Of a stretch of DNA of 64,000 nt, positions 49,961 through 63,290 are shown one piece after another (position 1 is the stretch's first letter; each line of letters starts with the position of its first letter). Made by a program: the position numbers and the translations under genes. The DNA lies in contig NC_085046.1 in assembly GCF_963662255.1 (NCBI RefSeq), positions 26,511,970-26,575,969 on the forward strand, written 5' to 3'. This stretch comes from Cinclus cinclus (Eukaryota > Chordata > Aves > Passeriformes > Cinclidae). The notes below the pieces were generated by a model. It had not been told where the DNA came from and made no database searches. It was given only the letters and a program-made list of their open reading frames with translations.

Positions 49961-52900
49961 AATGCATTAATGGCAACAATTTCATTAATAAATCAATGGA
50001 ACACAGTTGCATACAATTTTTTTTGCTAATTTGGGTGTAAATCGGGAATTCTACATACAGTAATATTCCCTGAGAGGCTGTAGATAATCTACGTGTATTT
50101 GGGATGTTATTGTTTTTTTTATTTTAATTGTGCTATAGGCTGAGGTATTGTAAAGCTTCTTACTGGAAAACATACTTTTAAACAGTTAAAAAAACTAAAA
50201 AGAGCAATAAAAAATCATTTATTTTTAAAGCTGCTTCAGTGTTAAAATATATTTATTAAACATTGTTTTTCTGGAAGTGTAAATAACAAGAGAAATCCAG
50301 TTTTAGTATTGAACTTTATTTTGAAGTAGTTGAAATAATTTGCATGTAATAATATCTAAATAGATAATTTGAGAAATGTGATGTTAATATCAATCTTCTT
50401 ATAAAATGTCTTTGTCTTTTGGGAAAAGGAATAGAATTGTAGGGTTGTGTAGGGTTTATTTCCTGTGCTGAAGCATGATTTTGAGGTCCACTGGATTTGT
50501 TGGTCTGCTTGTTTTACCATAGTTGCCTGCCTGTATTGAAAATACAGGTCAAATAATCTAGACTAACATCTATTACTAATGTAATATTTTATCTGTATGC
50601 AAAATTGAGGAATCCGTAAAATAGGGTTATGTTTTTAGTTTCTTTTTCTGCCTTGTTATTTGTTTTGTTCCTTTCATTTTGCATAATTTTTAAATTTTTG
50701 TGGGCTTTCTTTCAATTAACTTTCATTTTTTTAATCTGTGCCGTGTGCAAGGTTGCATGCAGGTTTTGCTTTGTTTTCAGTTAGTAAAACTGAATCTTCT
50801 TTACAACAGCTGACACTGTTACTATTACTTACACTGGGTGTCATTCCTTAACATTCTCATGTCAATGAAATGAAATTTTTGCATCTGATATGCTTCAAGC
50901 CATTTAAAATGCCAAAGACAAGATTCTGTAATAAGAAAGGAATGGTAGGAGTTAATTACCTTGTAACAATCTCATTCTTCTTCTTGGGATTTTTTTCTAA
51001 ACATTTACCCTTGATTTTTTTTTAATTCTTTTCATCTGAAAAAAATTTTTTTGAATGTTGTCTTGTGGAAATGAGAAGCAAGCAGCTTCACAATTTTGCC
51101 ATGCTGTCTTGAGTAGTTTTAAAAATACAGATAAATATTTAAGCCTATCACATATTTCATCCTGGAAAAGGCCTAAAAATTTACTTCGTTCTGAGAAGAA
51201 AGGATATAGGAAGGATATGCAATTAAAAAAATAAAAGCTTATGTTTTCTTCAGGAGTATGAAAAAGCTCTTAGCAAAGGCTAATATGTTACTCTTTTCTT
51301 TTTCAAATCAGTGGTTGTAACAATGCAAAGGTCAAATGTAAATTAATGTGCAGTGCTGTGATTAACTAGCAGAATTCATCCCATTCCCTCCCGCTCCTTT
51401 CCTTACCCAACTGTCAGTTCAGCTGAGTACAGTGATGTTACTGTACTGCATGTGCAGTTACTGCTGAGGAACAGGAGCACTAAATCCCTCTAATTCTGAC
51501 TTTGACACCTGACGTGATGTTGTATTAGGGAAATAGGCAGTAAAGTGTAAGCTGATATTGGAATATGGTGTAGTAACTGACTTTTACCATTGCACATAAA
51601 CAGAGTAATTATTCTAAATCATAGCATCACTTTCAGATGGATAACCACTAAAATCACTGCACTGTGCTTTCCTGAAAATGCCACAATCCTTCAACTGCCA
51701 AATTAAGCCCAGGGAGAACAACCATCGGTAGTGCCTACACAGTTATGTTAGAGGGATGAGCCCTGAACCAAATGAAAAGATGTTCTGGAAGAACAGTAAC
51801 CTTTCCCATGATGTGCACATTTTCCATTACATTTCTGACACAGAATGCTGTGAAATGATTTAATGTTGACATTTTGTTTTGCTGACTTTTTCCTTTCTTA
51901 TTAAAAGGAAACAAAAGGTAGGTTAGGAAAATAGAGGGAGAGTGTCCAAGCATTTGAATTCTAATACAGAAATTTCTGCTTTAAAGACAAAACCAAAAGC
52001 ACTCTAAATATACATTGCTTCTGACATTGGATTGTACATATTTTGGGGGAAAAGAAATATGTATCTCCAGCATCAATATTGAACACTTCGATCTGTAAGG
52101 TTAATTTATTTTGCTGCTTTGCAGCAATTACATACCAAGTATGCTAATTTAGTAAAGTATCCTTTCTAATTGACAAGCACAGAAATCTTAGACATCAGCT
52201 ATATAGCACAGCACATGCAGTACACTTACTTCTGCTTGTCATTTTTGATGTATGTTGCTAGAAGTGATTGTAGAAGGGAGCAAACCATGAGCAGACATGA
52301 TACGATGAAAGGTCAACACTTGTCACTTGGAAAGGGATACAATTTTATTGAGTGAGGAAACGGAAAGCAGCTCTCCATTCAGGCTCTACAGGAGCTTTGT
52401 CTGCATCTAAAGCAATACATGTAAGAATACTTGGACGGAAGAACTACTTGTCTAAAGTGTGGTTCGTGCATCCTTTGGCAGCTTGTATTTCGTGTTTCAG
52501 AACTGATGAAAAGCCTTGCTTGTTTCTAGCACAGTATACAATTTTATCTTTGAAAAACACAGATTTTGCTTTTGTTTTCTTAAGGATGTGTGAAGTTTTC
52601 TTGGCACCTCATTTATTTTATCCTTCTCCCATCCAATTTCAATTTGTTGGATGATGGTTCTTGTCATTGAAAGTTATTCTGTTTCCATGAGGGGGCATCT
52701 AAATATAAATAAAATATTTTATTTTGAAGTCACTGAAAATAAACATAGAATTTTGGTTATACAGTAACTTACTTGAAAGAAAATGTGTATGTTGCAATAT
52801 GTTTTCTGTCACATTATTTAATGGTTAACAAAAAGGCATGCTGACTTGGACAAATTCAAAATAGTCTTAACTTCTGGGGAGGGAACCTCAGTTTCTTGTA

Positions 52901-54053
52901 ATTTAAATATTTGTAACTAAAAGTGAAACACCAGCAACTAACTCTCTCCTTTTCCTGAAAACTAATGTGTACACTTGGATTTTAAAAGTAGGGCACGTCT
53001 TGGAAAAACTGCGTGGCATCTGATAGCATTTCATGACTTTGTAAAAGCTTCGGCATCCTACATATGCTAAACCAATTTTGAGTAGGTAGGGTTTTTTTTG
53101 GTTTTGTTTTTGAGAGGAAGCCAAAATGGTAGTGATAGTCAAAGATGAAAATGGTACCAATACTTAAAAGTTGAAGCATCACTCAGTTTTATCATGAGAA
53201 GATAGAAGTAGAAACAAATATAATTCAGTGCTAGTAGTGGACTGCTAGTTAAATTATTAAATTCTAAAATATAGTGTTGTAATAAAGACTAAAATAATTG
53301 CAAAAATCCTAATGGCAGTAAGCTAAACAATATAATTTGTTGGTGTTTATTTGACCATAATATGTAAACAATAATTTCAGAGCTGTTTTGTACAAAGGAC
53401 TATTAAAAATGAAATAGATGTTATGAAATTGTTCTGGCAGCCTTTAGCTGTTTGCTAACAATTTAATACAGCAATAAAAACTAGCAATAGCAGCACCAAA
53501 ATTGCATAGCAGAAAGTTGATTATAATTTGGTAAGAAAATATTGTATGGATTAAAGTGCTCACTTCAGTGTAAACTGTGGACAGAGTTTATCCTTGGGTT
53601 TAAAAATCTCATAAATTTGAATAGCTTTTTAAAGTGTTCTTGTTAGTAAAAGTCAGAGACAAATTATGCCTTGTGCTGATGTTGCTGCCTAGGGAAATGG
53701 AGGAGAGGAGTTAAATTTTTTATTCTGTAAGTATTCCTGTATTAAACCTTCCCAAGACTCAAAATGGAAGTCTCTTTGGACCTTGTGATACGGACTTCTT
53801 ATTTAGGTATTCCCATCTCTGTTCAACGTTCCTTGTAAATAAAACATAAAAAGTAAGGGATGGGACTCATGCCTGCATTTTTGCATCTAACTGAGAGCAT
53901 GCTCATTACTAACACAACCAAGTGTGAGCACAGACTTCTGGTTTATGCCTGGAGAAACGCAAATAAAAGTAAACAAATTAATCTCTAAACTCTTTATGAA
54001 ATTGTGAAATCCATCGTGACAGTGATAGTAGTGATGAGAATTTGAGAAATCGT

Positions 54054-54074
54054 AATGAGAATTTGATTCTCATT
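54054..54074. repeat. 9-bp perfect inverted repeat, 3-nt loop
   Basis: AATGAGAAT and ATTCTCATT are exact reverse complements around TTG. Short; chance is plausible. Confidence 0.65.
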
Positions 54075-55428
54075 TCCTTTGTAGGGCTATTTCTTAGGGA
54101 GCAGAATCTATATTCATTTCTGAACTGTCGGTCCTTTAACTTGTATAGAAACTCTGACTACACAAGTAGGTTTGTGGAAGAATTTTCTGGAAGTGAAGGG
54201 TGCTTTTTAATGCTTATTGAACTTGACACTAAGTACATGGAACAGAAAATATAGCTACTTTATTTGGTAGGAATCTGTGCAAATCCATAGATTTTTTTTA
54301 TTTGTGAACCTCAACTGGTTTTGAGACTTTTAGGATATTTAAATTATATTTCTATTTAAATGAGTTGTATTTATCAAAGTATTTTGAGTAAAAAGTGGCT
54401 GTATGGAAATGCTGCCTAAGACAGAGCTTCTGGGAAACTGAGAAAAGGAAGAAAGATAAAAGAAGGGCTAAGTAGGCAGAGAGTAAATGAGTAATTGATA
54501 GAGGAGAAAGCAGTTTGCAGATCCTGTAAACCTTGAAGTAGTGAACAAAGATCTGAAATTTCACACGAAAGCTAGAAGAGATCCAGTCTAGACCCTGCTG
54601 GGAACAGCTTCCTGGCAGTGCATATTCTGTGTTAGCATTTCATGATGCAAGAATTGAGAAGTTAAGTTACTTCAGATTGGTGCAAAATGTGGCAAAAAAA
54701 AAAATCAGCCTTGAAAAAGAACAGTTAATTTTTGAAGATATTAAGAATAATAAACAGGATTCAGTAACAGCATGAGAATTAGTGGCAAGGATAACCTTAT
54801 TTGTTGAGGTATTTCCTTCAAAATTGAAGACCATTTCTTAATAAATGACAGGAGAAGAAAGGAACTTTTAGATTTTTTTTTTTCCCTTGAAACTTGAACT
54901 ACCACAGTGTATGAGTTTATGGAGGGATGTTAAGAAAAACACTTGAGGAAAAATGCTTAAAATGTCCTCTTTTGAAAGAAAATGTAATATCTGCTAAGAA
55001 ACTAAGTTTGTGTGAGTAAAATCAGTAGTGCTAGCTTTAGTAGTCTTATTGAGTGATGAGAACAGTAATATTTATTTGAAGTTTCTCTACATTTGGAGAG
55101 AATGTGTAACTACAGGTACGTAAAAACTGCAAAAGCAGCAGTTTAATGTCTGAAAATGCAGAGTAGATGAAAAGAGGAAAAATAAAAGTACTACTTTGTC
55201 ATAGTAAAAATTGTTTAAATTTACATAAAAACAGCCTGTCTGCTAGTATGTACTGACAGTTCTTTTAATAACATTTGCTGAGAAAAAGAGGTAAGAAAAC
55301 CAGTGGGCTTTTAAAACTCTAGTGGTAATCTTAGCTTTTCACATTCAAGAACAGTAAGTAAACTGCAGGACTTTAATTTTCTTTAATTTTGAAAGGTTTT
55401 CTAAATAATTTCTGCTTTTATTAAAAAC

Positions 55429-55947
55429 AGAATCACAGAATGCTTGAGATTGGAAAAGACCTAGAGCTGCTCTAGTCCAAGTCCCCTAAATCAAAACAAG
55501 TCATATAGAGCATGTTACTCAGGGCAGTGTCTGGTTGGGTTTTGAATATCTCCAAGGATGGAGTCTCTGCAACCTCTCTGGACAGCTTGTTCTGTTGCTT
55601 GTTCCTCCTCAGAGTGGAAAAAAAAAATAATTATTCTTAGATTTAACAATCTCCTTTATTTCATTTTTTGCTTGGCTTTTGTCCTTTCACTGGGCACCAC
55701 TAAGAAGTCTGGCTCTCTTTGATTCCCCTTACAGGTATTTACACATTGAGAAGATTCTCACTGTGTCTTCTCTTCTCCAGACTAAATAATCTCCAACCAT
55801 AGCTTACTTTTGTATGACAGATACTCCAGCCAGTCATCTTTATAGTCCTTTTGTTGGACTTACTCCAATATCTCCATTATATTTTTTGTCCTGGGGAGCC
55901 TAGAATTGGATGCAGTGTTCTTGGTGTGGTTCCACCAGTGCTGAGTC
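55429..55947 (-). mobile_element. CR1 LINE 3' fragment, diverged
   Basis: Begins AGAATCACAGAATG, the reverse complement of the CR1 octamer tail. It continues with the typical antisense 3' region: TTGGAAAAGACCT, a GTCCAAGTCCCC-like stretch, a CTCCAAGGATGGAGTCTCTGCAACC-like segment (55550-55574) and TTCCACCAGTGCTGAGT at the far side. More diverged than the other copies and therefore older. Antisense to PHF14. Confidence 0.85.
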
Positions 55948-56399
55948 AAAATAAGAAGTATATTTATTGTTCTTAAATGTAAACCAATAAAAAAAATTCT
56001 TCTATTGTAAATAACAGGTAAAATTTAGTTTATTTAAGAGGAACATCTTCCTATAGTCAATATAGTGAGTCATAAAAACACTACTGAAGAACAAGAAAAT
56101 AATTTTGCTTATTAAAATTCGTGTCTTGGGAAAGTCATGTCATAGCTGTAAGTTTGTAGTTGTACTTTAAAAGGTGAATTCATCAAGCAACAGTCTTGAG
56201 AATTAGCAGTGCTAAGGCTTACAGTTTTCCACTGGAAGTTACATCTTAGTGGGAGGTTCCACTATGTAAGTTCAGATAAGACATCGACAGTTCCAATCCC
56301 TTCCTCTGCTCTCTTTGAAAACTGCATTTTATAAATGCAGTTCTAAATTCACTACATTGAAATATCACCCCAACAATAACTTTCAGGGGTCACCTGTGA

Positions 56400-56880
56400 A
56401 ATTGCATTAGAAGAACTGTATCATCTAACCTGGCAGCAGACTGAAGCACCTAAAAACTCGCAAAACTCAACTGTCAATGGTCTCTTTGCCAATTCTGCCA
56501 ACCCCAGAAAACAATAAATAATGTCATAGCTAAAACTGCACACTTAGCTAAAAAGGGGTTAGAAATTAAGAGGGAGGGAGAGGAGGGAGAATCTAGTGAA
56601 GTTGTACTAGAAGGACAAGGCCCCTTGTGAGGGATGGAGAACATGCGGGCAGGAGGATTGCCAGCCTTTAAGCTATCCGTTGTCCCTTGTGGCGGGTACT
56701 GGAGTACCCCACAGAGTATGGTAGTGGGTGCACTTTTTACACACGCTAAGATTTCCACTCTCTTAATTCCAAGCAAAACTGGGAATACAGGAGCTGACTC
56801 TCTGTGGAATAATGGAAGAGTACTAACAGCAAGGTTTTTTCTTGTATAGACCCTAGTTCCTCGGAGAGCTGATCTGAACA
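56400..56880. other. unassigned GC-richer block between two CR1 copies
   Basis: More G+C than the surrounding intron, with a purine-rich stretch (56565-56595). A 100-codon open frame lies on the - strand (56474-56776). It has no CR1 similarity. It resembles LTR-type sequence in composition, but I could not find matched TG...CA ends with a target duplication. Function and origin are unknown. Confidence 0.4.
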
Positions 56881-57069
56881 GTTAGTGCCATTGATTTCTA
56901 ATCTACACCAAAACTACTGTGGCCTCTCTTTCACACTGTAGGTAGAAGCTTATATCTCTGTATAGGCTTTTGGTGTGTCTGTATGTGCACACATGTCTGT
57001 GTTTGGAGTAGTCAGTATAGTGATAACAAACATGTTAGGCATGTCCTCTGTTCCTGTTTACTGTCATTT

Positions 57070-57545
57070 CATAGAACCATAGACTAGTCTAAGTTAGAAG
57101 GGACCCACAGGGTTCTTCAAAATCCTATTCCAGGTCCCCCATAGGGCAGCCCCAAGAGTCATGCCATGTACCTGAGAAACTTGTCCAAATGCTTCTTGAG
57201 CTCTGTCATGCTTGATGCTGTGGCCACTTTCCTGGGGAGGCTCTTGCAGTGCTCAGCCACCCTCTGGATGTAGAGCCTTTGTCCAATATCCAGTCTAAAG
57301 CTCCCTTGATACAATTTCAGGCCATTGCTGTGGGTTCTGTCACTGAGCACCCAGAGAAGAGATCAGTGCCTGACTCTCCTTTTCCCCTCTTGAGGAAGTT
57401 GTACCTGCAGTGATGTCTCCTCTCAGTCTCTGCCAGGCAGAACAGACCAAGTGACCTCAGCCAGTCCTCACACAGCTTTCCCTCAAGGCCCTTCACCATC
57501 TCTACTGCCCCTCTTTTGGATTCTTACAGCTTATCTTTCTTGCGG
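57070..57545 (-). mobile_element. CR1 LINE 3' fragment
   Basis: Classic antisense CR1 3' end: ATAGAACCATAGACTAG, GAAGGGACCCACAGGGTTC, then CTTGTCCAAATGCTTCTTGA, GCTGTGGCCACTTTCCTGGG and CCAAGTGACCTCAGCCAGTC in the expected order. About 475 bp, 5'-truncated as is normal for CR1. Open frames on either strand within it are element remnants. Confidence 0.93.
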
Positions 57546-60500
57546 TGTGCTTCTTCACTGAAGAAATTCACTATATTAGCTTGTATTGGTGCATCTGGGT
57601 ATGCATCTGGGTGTATTGGTATCTGGGTATCATTAACAGTGTACATTTTGCATCTTGTGGGAAACAAAACATGGATTGTGTTTACAGTATATAATGATTA
57701 TTAGTTAAGCTGTTGGTCTGCTTACTATAGAAAACTCAGGTTTTAGCTTAAAAGACTTATCTGTTACAAAATTTAAAATACCTTTATTTTGAAACTATAT
57801 TTAATATATGTCCTTAATTCTCTTTAAGTTGAATAAGAACTATTAAGTTCTTACTGTCTCATTCCCATTATAAAAATACCTCAATATTTAATTCAAAACT
57901 AGTTTGATTGTTTGATGAGATGCCTCAAATAATGCCATGCTCTCTTTAGTTTTTCCATTTAAATTTGTGTTAAATCATATCTATGATTGGATAGTGGTTT
58001 TTTTTGTTACGGAGATTGATAAAATTCTGAAATTAAAGAGTACAGTATTTTGGGTATAGATTAATCCATATTACAAATTTTTGAAGTAGGTTTCCTGTGA
58101 CAGTTAAATGTAGAAAAGTTCATGTGAAGCTGGTGGGTTTTATAAGTTAAAGTTCAAAACGTAACTTTAGTCACCACAAACAAAATTTATGAGTTGACAG
58201 TTAGCTTAATACATACATTTAATGAGTAAGTTGAAGAAAAGGAAAAATATCAAATATTGCTGCAGTTGTCTTTTTCAGTAGCTTGAGTGTATTTATGTTT
58301 TCTGCCATCCCCAGAATTGTGAATGTTATTAGAGTGTTGCATGTTATTTTTAATTTTACTTTTTTGTGGGACATACACACAGTTTTCATTGTTCAAACAG
58401 CCAAAAGATTTCCTTCTGTATCAGCCACCAGACCTTTGGGAAAAATAATGCCTCAGCTTCTGTTGGTCATTGTATTTGAGACTTCCTGAGTCTTTGTCAA
58501 CAAGGGGAAAAATCTGAAATTAGGGAAGTCATTGACTAATGAGCTAAAAAATGTTTGCTTTTTTTTTCAGGAGCACTTTCTTATGAAAGCTTGGTTTGTT
58601 TTTTAGAATGTCAGCTTCAATTAATTTATTTCAAATTCATACTATGATTTTTGTTTCTCAATTAGGGAAATCTAACTACTCCGTTTCATCAAGAATGATG
58701 GATTATGTGTATTCTATACAGTATTCTATACAATGATTATGTTATGAAATACTGACTCACAGACAGCAAAAGGAGAAATAGGGAAATGATCAAGCAAAAT
58801 GTCCATGACTGAAACTTAGGAAAGCTTACTTGTTGCAATTTTTTAACTAGCATTGATACAGATGAAAGTTAGCTACATTGGGCAGTGGTATTAATTGTGG
58901 TACTTCTTGTACTGCTAATTGGAAACTTACCCCCTGTTCAGTTTCTTAAAACTTGTAAAAACCTGTAAAACTTCAATCATTTGGACTCAGAATTCTTCAT
59001 GTCTCCTGTGTATCTTTGAGGTTGGATGTTTTCAGGCAAAATTTTTAAGGTGAGAGTTGAGTAAGTGTACTGTCTTGCTCAGATATTCCTCACCCCATAC
59101 CTTTAAGCAGAAAAGTGAATTGAAATCTTTGATCACTAAATTGAATTTTGGCAAAGACCTCCCTTGCCCAAAGACCGAGGAGAAATTGATTCACATCAAT
59201 TTGATGAAATGTTGGAAAAGGAAAGCTTTGAAGGATATTGTGAGAGAAGTAGTTCCCTCATAAGTATCAGACCCATGGTATGGCAGGTTTTAGATCATTT
59301 GTCATTGTGCTTGGAGTGTGCTGTGGGCTGTTTGAGTATACTTATCTCTACAGTTAGAGTTGCTACAAGACTTGCAGGGTACAGAAATGTGAATTGAGGA
59401 GAAAGATGTTAAGGACAGTATCAATGACTGGTAATGCTGCACTAGATGAGAATAGTAAAATGGGGCAGTGAGTGTGGGTCTTCTGGGTCATCTTTTGTCA
59501 TTCATAGAGAAATGCGAGCAGGATGTGCAGAGCTCAAGAATCCACAGAAATCCCATAGTCACTTGTGGTGAGGAGTAGCATTTTGCTAGGCTAAGCTTCA
59601 GAATTAATATCTCACCCAGTGCTGATGTGTGATGTATCTTTGCTGGTCAGGCAGTCTTTGGTAAGGTAAAGGTATTTCAGCTGCTCCTTGGACCAGGCTG
59701 ATCCTTATCTAGCTGAATTGCCATCCTTGGATTCTCCACTGTATTCTCAGAGGGTTTAATATTATTTTTTTTCCTATTTTTTTCTTTCAAGTCACTACTC
59801 TGTACCATTTCATCAACAGATAGAAATTTTTTACTCACTTACGAGAGTTCAGCATTTGTACTATACACTTGTTTCTTCAGTAAAACTAAGCCAAAATCCT
59901 GCACATGTGCTGTATGAAACAGGGCTTTGGATTACAGACACACAAACCATAGAGATAGGGTTGTCTGGTACAGCCCAGTACAGACATCAGGGTGGTACTA
60001 GGACCAGAGAAGGACCTGAGTTTGGATGGTAAATGTTAAAAAAGTAGAATTTAAGTGGTGTGCAGAGGCAGCAAAATCCGGACTATTCCAGCTTCAGGAC
60101 TTGAGCTAAGCTGGACTGATTAGAGAAAAAAGAAAACCATGTGGATAATAGTTAAAGGAGGGGGGATACTGAAACTGTTTAAAGAATCAGGGAGGGGTAG
60201 TTGTGGATAGGAATTCTATGTGAAAATGAGAAGTTTGCTATGGTCAAGACAAGTCAGTGATGCTGAAATGGGGAATGGGTTCTGGAAAATGGCATCTTAG
60301 TAAATTTTCAGCTACTTCTTTGTTCTAGGTAGCAGAAGATATTTATTATGATAGCAAAATTACATGTTTTTTACTGATTAATCAAAACATTTGCCTAGTA
60401 GCAAAGAAATATTTATTAAAAGTGAAAAATACATTAACGGTAAACCTTAATGAAAAAAATGCAAAAGCATAATTAGCATTACTTATATGGTTGCAGTTCC

Positions 60501-60569
60501 AATGTATTTATTTTACATACTTTAAAACTCTTTATTCTAAATGCAGAAAAACGTTGGTGTAACTTAATC

Positions 60570-60591
60570 ATATATATATATATATATATAG
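60570..60591. repeat. AT microsatellite
   Basis: About ten TA units in a row, intronic. Confidence 0.9.
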
Positions 60592-62299
60592 ATCAGCAGC
60601 TCTTCATAAAAAAGGGGTTTTTTTTTAAGGTCTGTGTTTTGTTAGATATTTTCTTTGAAGTTGCATACTGTCATTCATCTATCTTGACCTGCTAATTAAA
60701 AAATAGATTAAAAGGGACATCATGGTATTTGATTTCACTGAACTATTTTAGTTCTTTTGGAAGTGATTTATTTAATACTTAGCACAGAGTTTCACAGATA
60801 GAACATCTTAGTACACTGTTCCCAGACTTTCTGGTATGGTCTTAAATGCTATAAATTAATTTATTTGTATATATAATACAATTTATCTTTGTTGTTGCTT
60901 TTAATATTTATGTATTATGGCTGAATTTTATTTGCATGCCTTCAGCCATGGTATAGACGAACTATGTTATAAAAGATGTTGTTTTAAGTATATTGTCTAA
61001 ACAGTCCTTTTCAGGAGTGCTGTACAATGTTTTTAGAATATAGCTCAATTATGGAATAATACAAATGCATCCATTGTTTATATCTATTGGTTAACTTCTG
61101 ATTTCTTTTGAAAAAAACTATTACTAAATTTTGCATGCTTCCTGGCTACTTTGGAAGAAGATCATAATTCCTTTTTTTGTGCCTTTCAGAAGTAGTCCAT
61201 TTCCACTTAGAGATCTGTTATCTTTTTAGAAAGTTTTAATACAGAAGACTGAAAATTAACTATGAAATTATAATGGAATATATGAAATGTTTGTTTTGTA
61301 AATTAAGCTTTTCTGCATTTGTCAATCAACTTGAGAAACATTTAGCCGTTAAAAAAAAAAAGTCCAGTGTTAAGATGCTTATTTTAAAATACAAGTATTT
61401 GTATGAACTGTTCAAGTGAATGCATTGCGTTTTCCCTACATTTGTTTTCTTACTCTTTACTTTGTTTGTAAACATATTACTGAAATTTGTCTTTGGGATG
61501 CTTTATGTGATGCTTTTTATTGTGGAGTTGTTAATATAAATTAATAATACTAGTTTTCTGTGGGGTTTTTTGCAGCTTTTTGTTTGGTCGGTTTTTTTTT
61601 GCTTTGTTTTAATTTTGTTTGTTTCTTTGGGTGTTTCTGATGGCTACCAAAATGCTTTAGATATACTTCCACTTAGAAAACTTGTGTATAACCTCTTCTG
61701 GCTTTTATTTGGTGAAATGCTTATAGTGTCTAGGTTTCAGTAGAACATGAAATGACTTGTCAGTCTTAAGAAGAGGGCCTTTAATGTGAGTAATACCACT
61801 GAATTTTAAGATGGCATCAAGGGCACAATATTTTACAATTTGTGCACAAGACTGATTATAAAAGGAGTCTGAGACTGATTTATAGTACACTATAGTCTTA
61901 CATACAGTCAGATACTCTCTGTAAGAGGGCTGGGAAGGAAATTTCTTATCCCTTATAACTGACAGAAATCCACTACTTACCCATGCACTGGGCATCACAG
62001 GATTTTGTTCAGCATCTTGGCTTCCCATCCTGACCACAGGAATTGGTAATGCTTTCTAATACTGGAAATGAAAGCTTTTATAATATCAAGAACAAATTAT
62101 CATAGCTTCTTATTTGTTTGTTCCCACAGAGCTGAGGCATGAGTACCCCTGAGCTCACTGCATAATTCCTTGTACTAAAAAGGCATCTGCTGATGTCCCC
62201 TCTAAACCTGCTAAGCTGCAGGTTGTGGCTGTGAGCCCTTGTGGTGAGAGCCCTCTTTCTCTCAACTAGAGTTGCATAGTGCTGGGAGCCCCAAAATCA

Positions 62300-63290
62300 A
62301 AGAATAACAGAATATGCTGGGTTGGAAGGCACCCTCAAGGATCATCGAGTCCAATCCCAGCCCTGCACAGGACCATCCCCAAGAATCACACCGTGGGACC
62401 CAGGAGTATTGTCCACACTTTTTGAACTCTGCCAGATTTGGTGCTGTGACCATTTCCCTGGGGAGCCTGTTCCAGTGCCCAAGCACCCTTTGGGTGAAGA
62501 ATGTTTTTCTATTGTGTATCTTCCCCTGACACAATTTCGTGCCATTCCCTTGGGTTCTGTCACTGGGAAGCACAGAAAAGAGGATCTGCCTCTCCCATTC
62601 CCCTCACCAGGAAGTTGTAACTGCAATGAGGTCTTCCCTCAGTCTCCTCTCCTCCAGGCTGAACAGAGCAAGTGACCTCAGGCACTTCTCATGTAGCTTC
62701 TCCTCCAAGGCCCTTCACCATTTTCATTGCCCTCCTTTGGATGCTCTCTAATAGTTCAGTGTCTTTCTTACAAGTTGTGGCACCCAGAACTGCCCCCAGC
62801 AGTCGAGGTGAGGCTGCCCCAGTGCAGAGCAGAGCAGGACAATCCCCTGCCTTGCCTGGCTGGTGGTGCTGTGCCTGATGCACCAATTCTCTCCCCCTTG
62901 GCTCCCTGGGGTACTTTGTTACTGGACAGCATCTAGAGCTCAAGCTACAGCCTTCTGCCCTTTGACTCAAGCTGGCTTTCAGTTTATTCATCCAGCCTGG
63001 TTTTTAACTTGATAAGGAAAATGCTGTACGAGAGTGATAGAAAAGCCTTATGCTGGACACCTTTTGGTGTGTTGCAACCATTACTTTTCCCTCTTTTATA
63101 GACCATGTCATTTGTCGTTTCAAATACCAGCAACCCCTCTTACCCTTATTAAATCTTTGCTGAGTGCTGTCAGTTACTTTCATGTATTTGACAATGGATC
63201 CCTTGATCTTTCCCAGTACAGGGATAAGGCTGACCAGCCCATGATTTTCTGGGTACTGCTTATTATAATTTTTTATTGTGCATGTGCATC
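62300..63290 (-). mobile_element. CR1 LINE fragment with internal deletion
   Basis: Begins ACAGAATATGCTGGGTTGG, the reverse complement of the CR1 3' terminus. It runs through the well-conserved 3' region (CACACCGTGGGACC, GGTGCTGTGACCATTTCCCT, GGGGAGCCTGTTCCAGTGCC, TGACCTCAGGCACTTCTC, GAGCAGGACAATCCCCTGCC) to about 62885. After a jump it continues in weaker reverse-transcriptase sequence (TTCATCCAGCCTGG, GAAAATGCTGTACG, TTTCCCAGTACAGGG, AAGGCTGACCAGCCCATG) to about 63290. The missing middle suggests a deletion of several hundred bases. Antisense to PHF14. Confidence 0.9.

Noticed and set aside
54020..54080. GTGATGA and TGA-rich stretch considered as a C/D-box snoRNA
   Set aside because: No D box (CTGA) with a closing terminal stem at a suitable distance; only a small hairpin is present.
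56474..56776. 100-codon - strand open frame considered as a gene or retroviral remnant
   Set aside because: No recognisable domain, and no paired ends or target duplication were found. Kept only as an unassigned block.
58700..58735. Short repeat of TATTCTATACAG/TATTCTATACAA
   Set aside because: Only two imperfect 12-bp units; too little to call a feature.
62262..62991. Several open frames of 70-117 codons
   Set aside because: All lie in the CR1 3' region, which is relatively GC-rich and open by chance on both strands.
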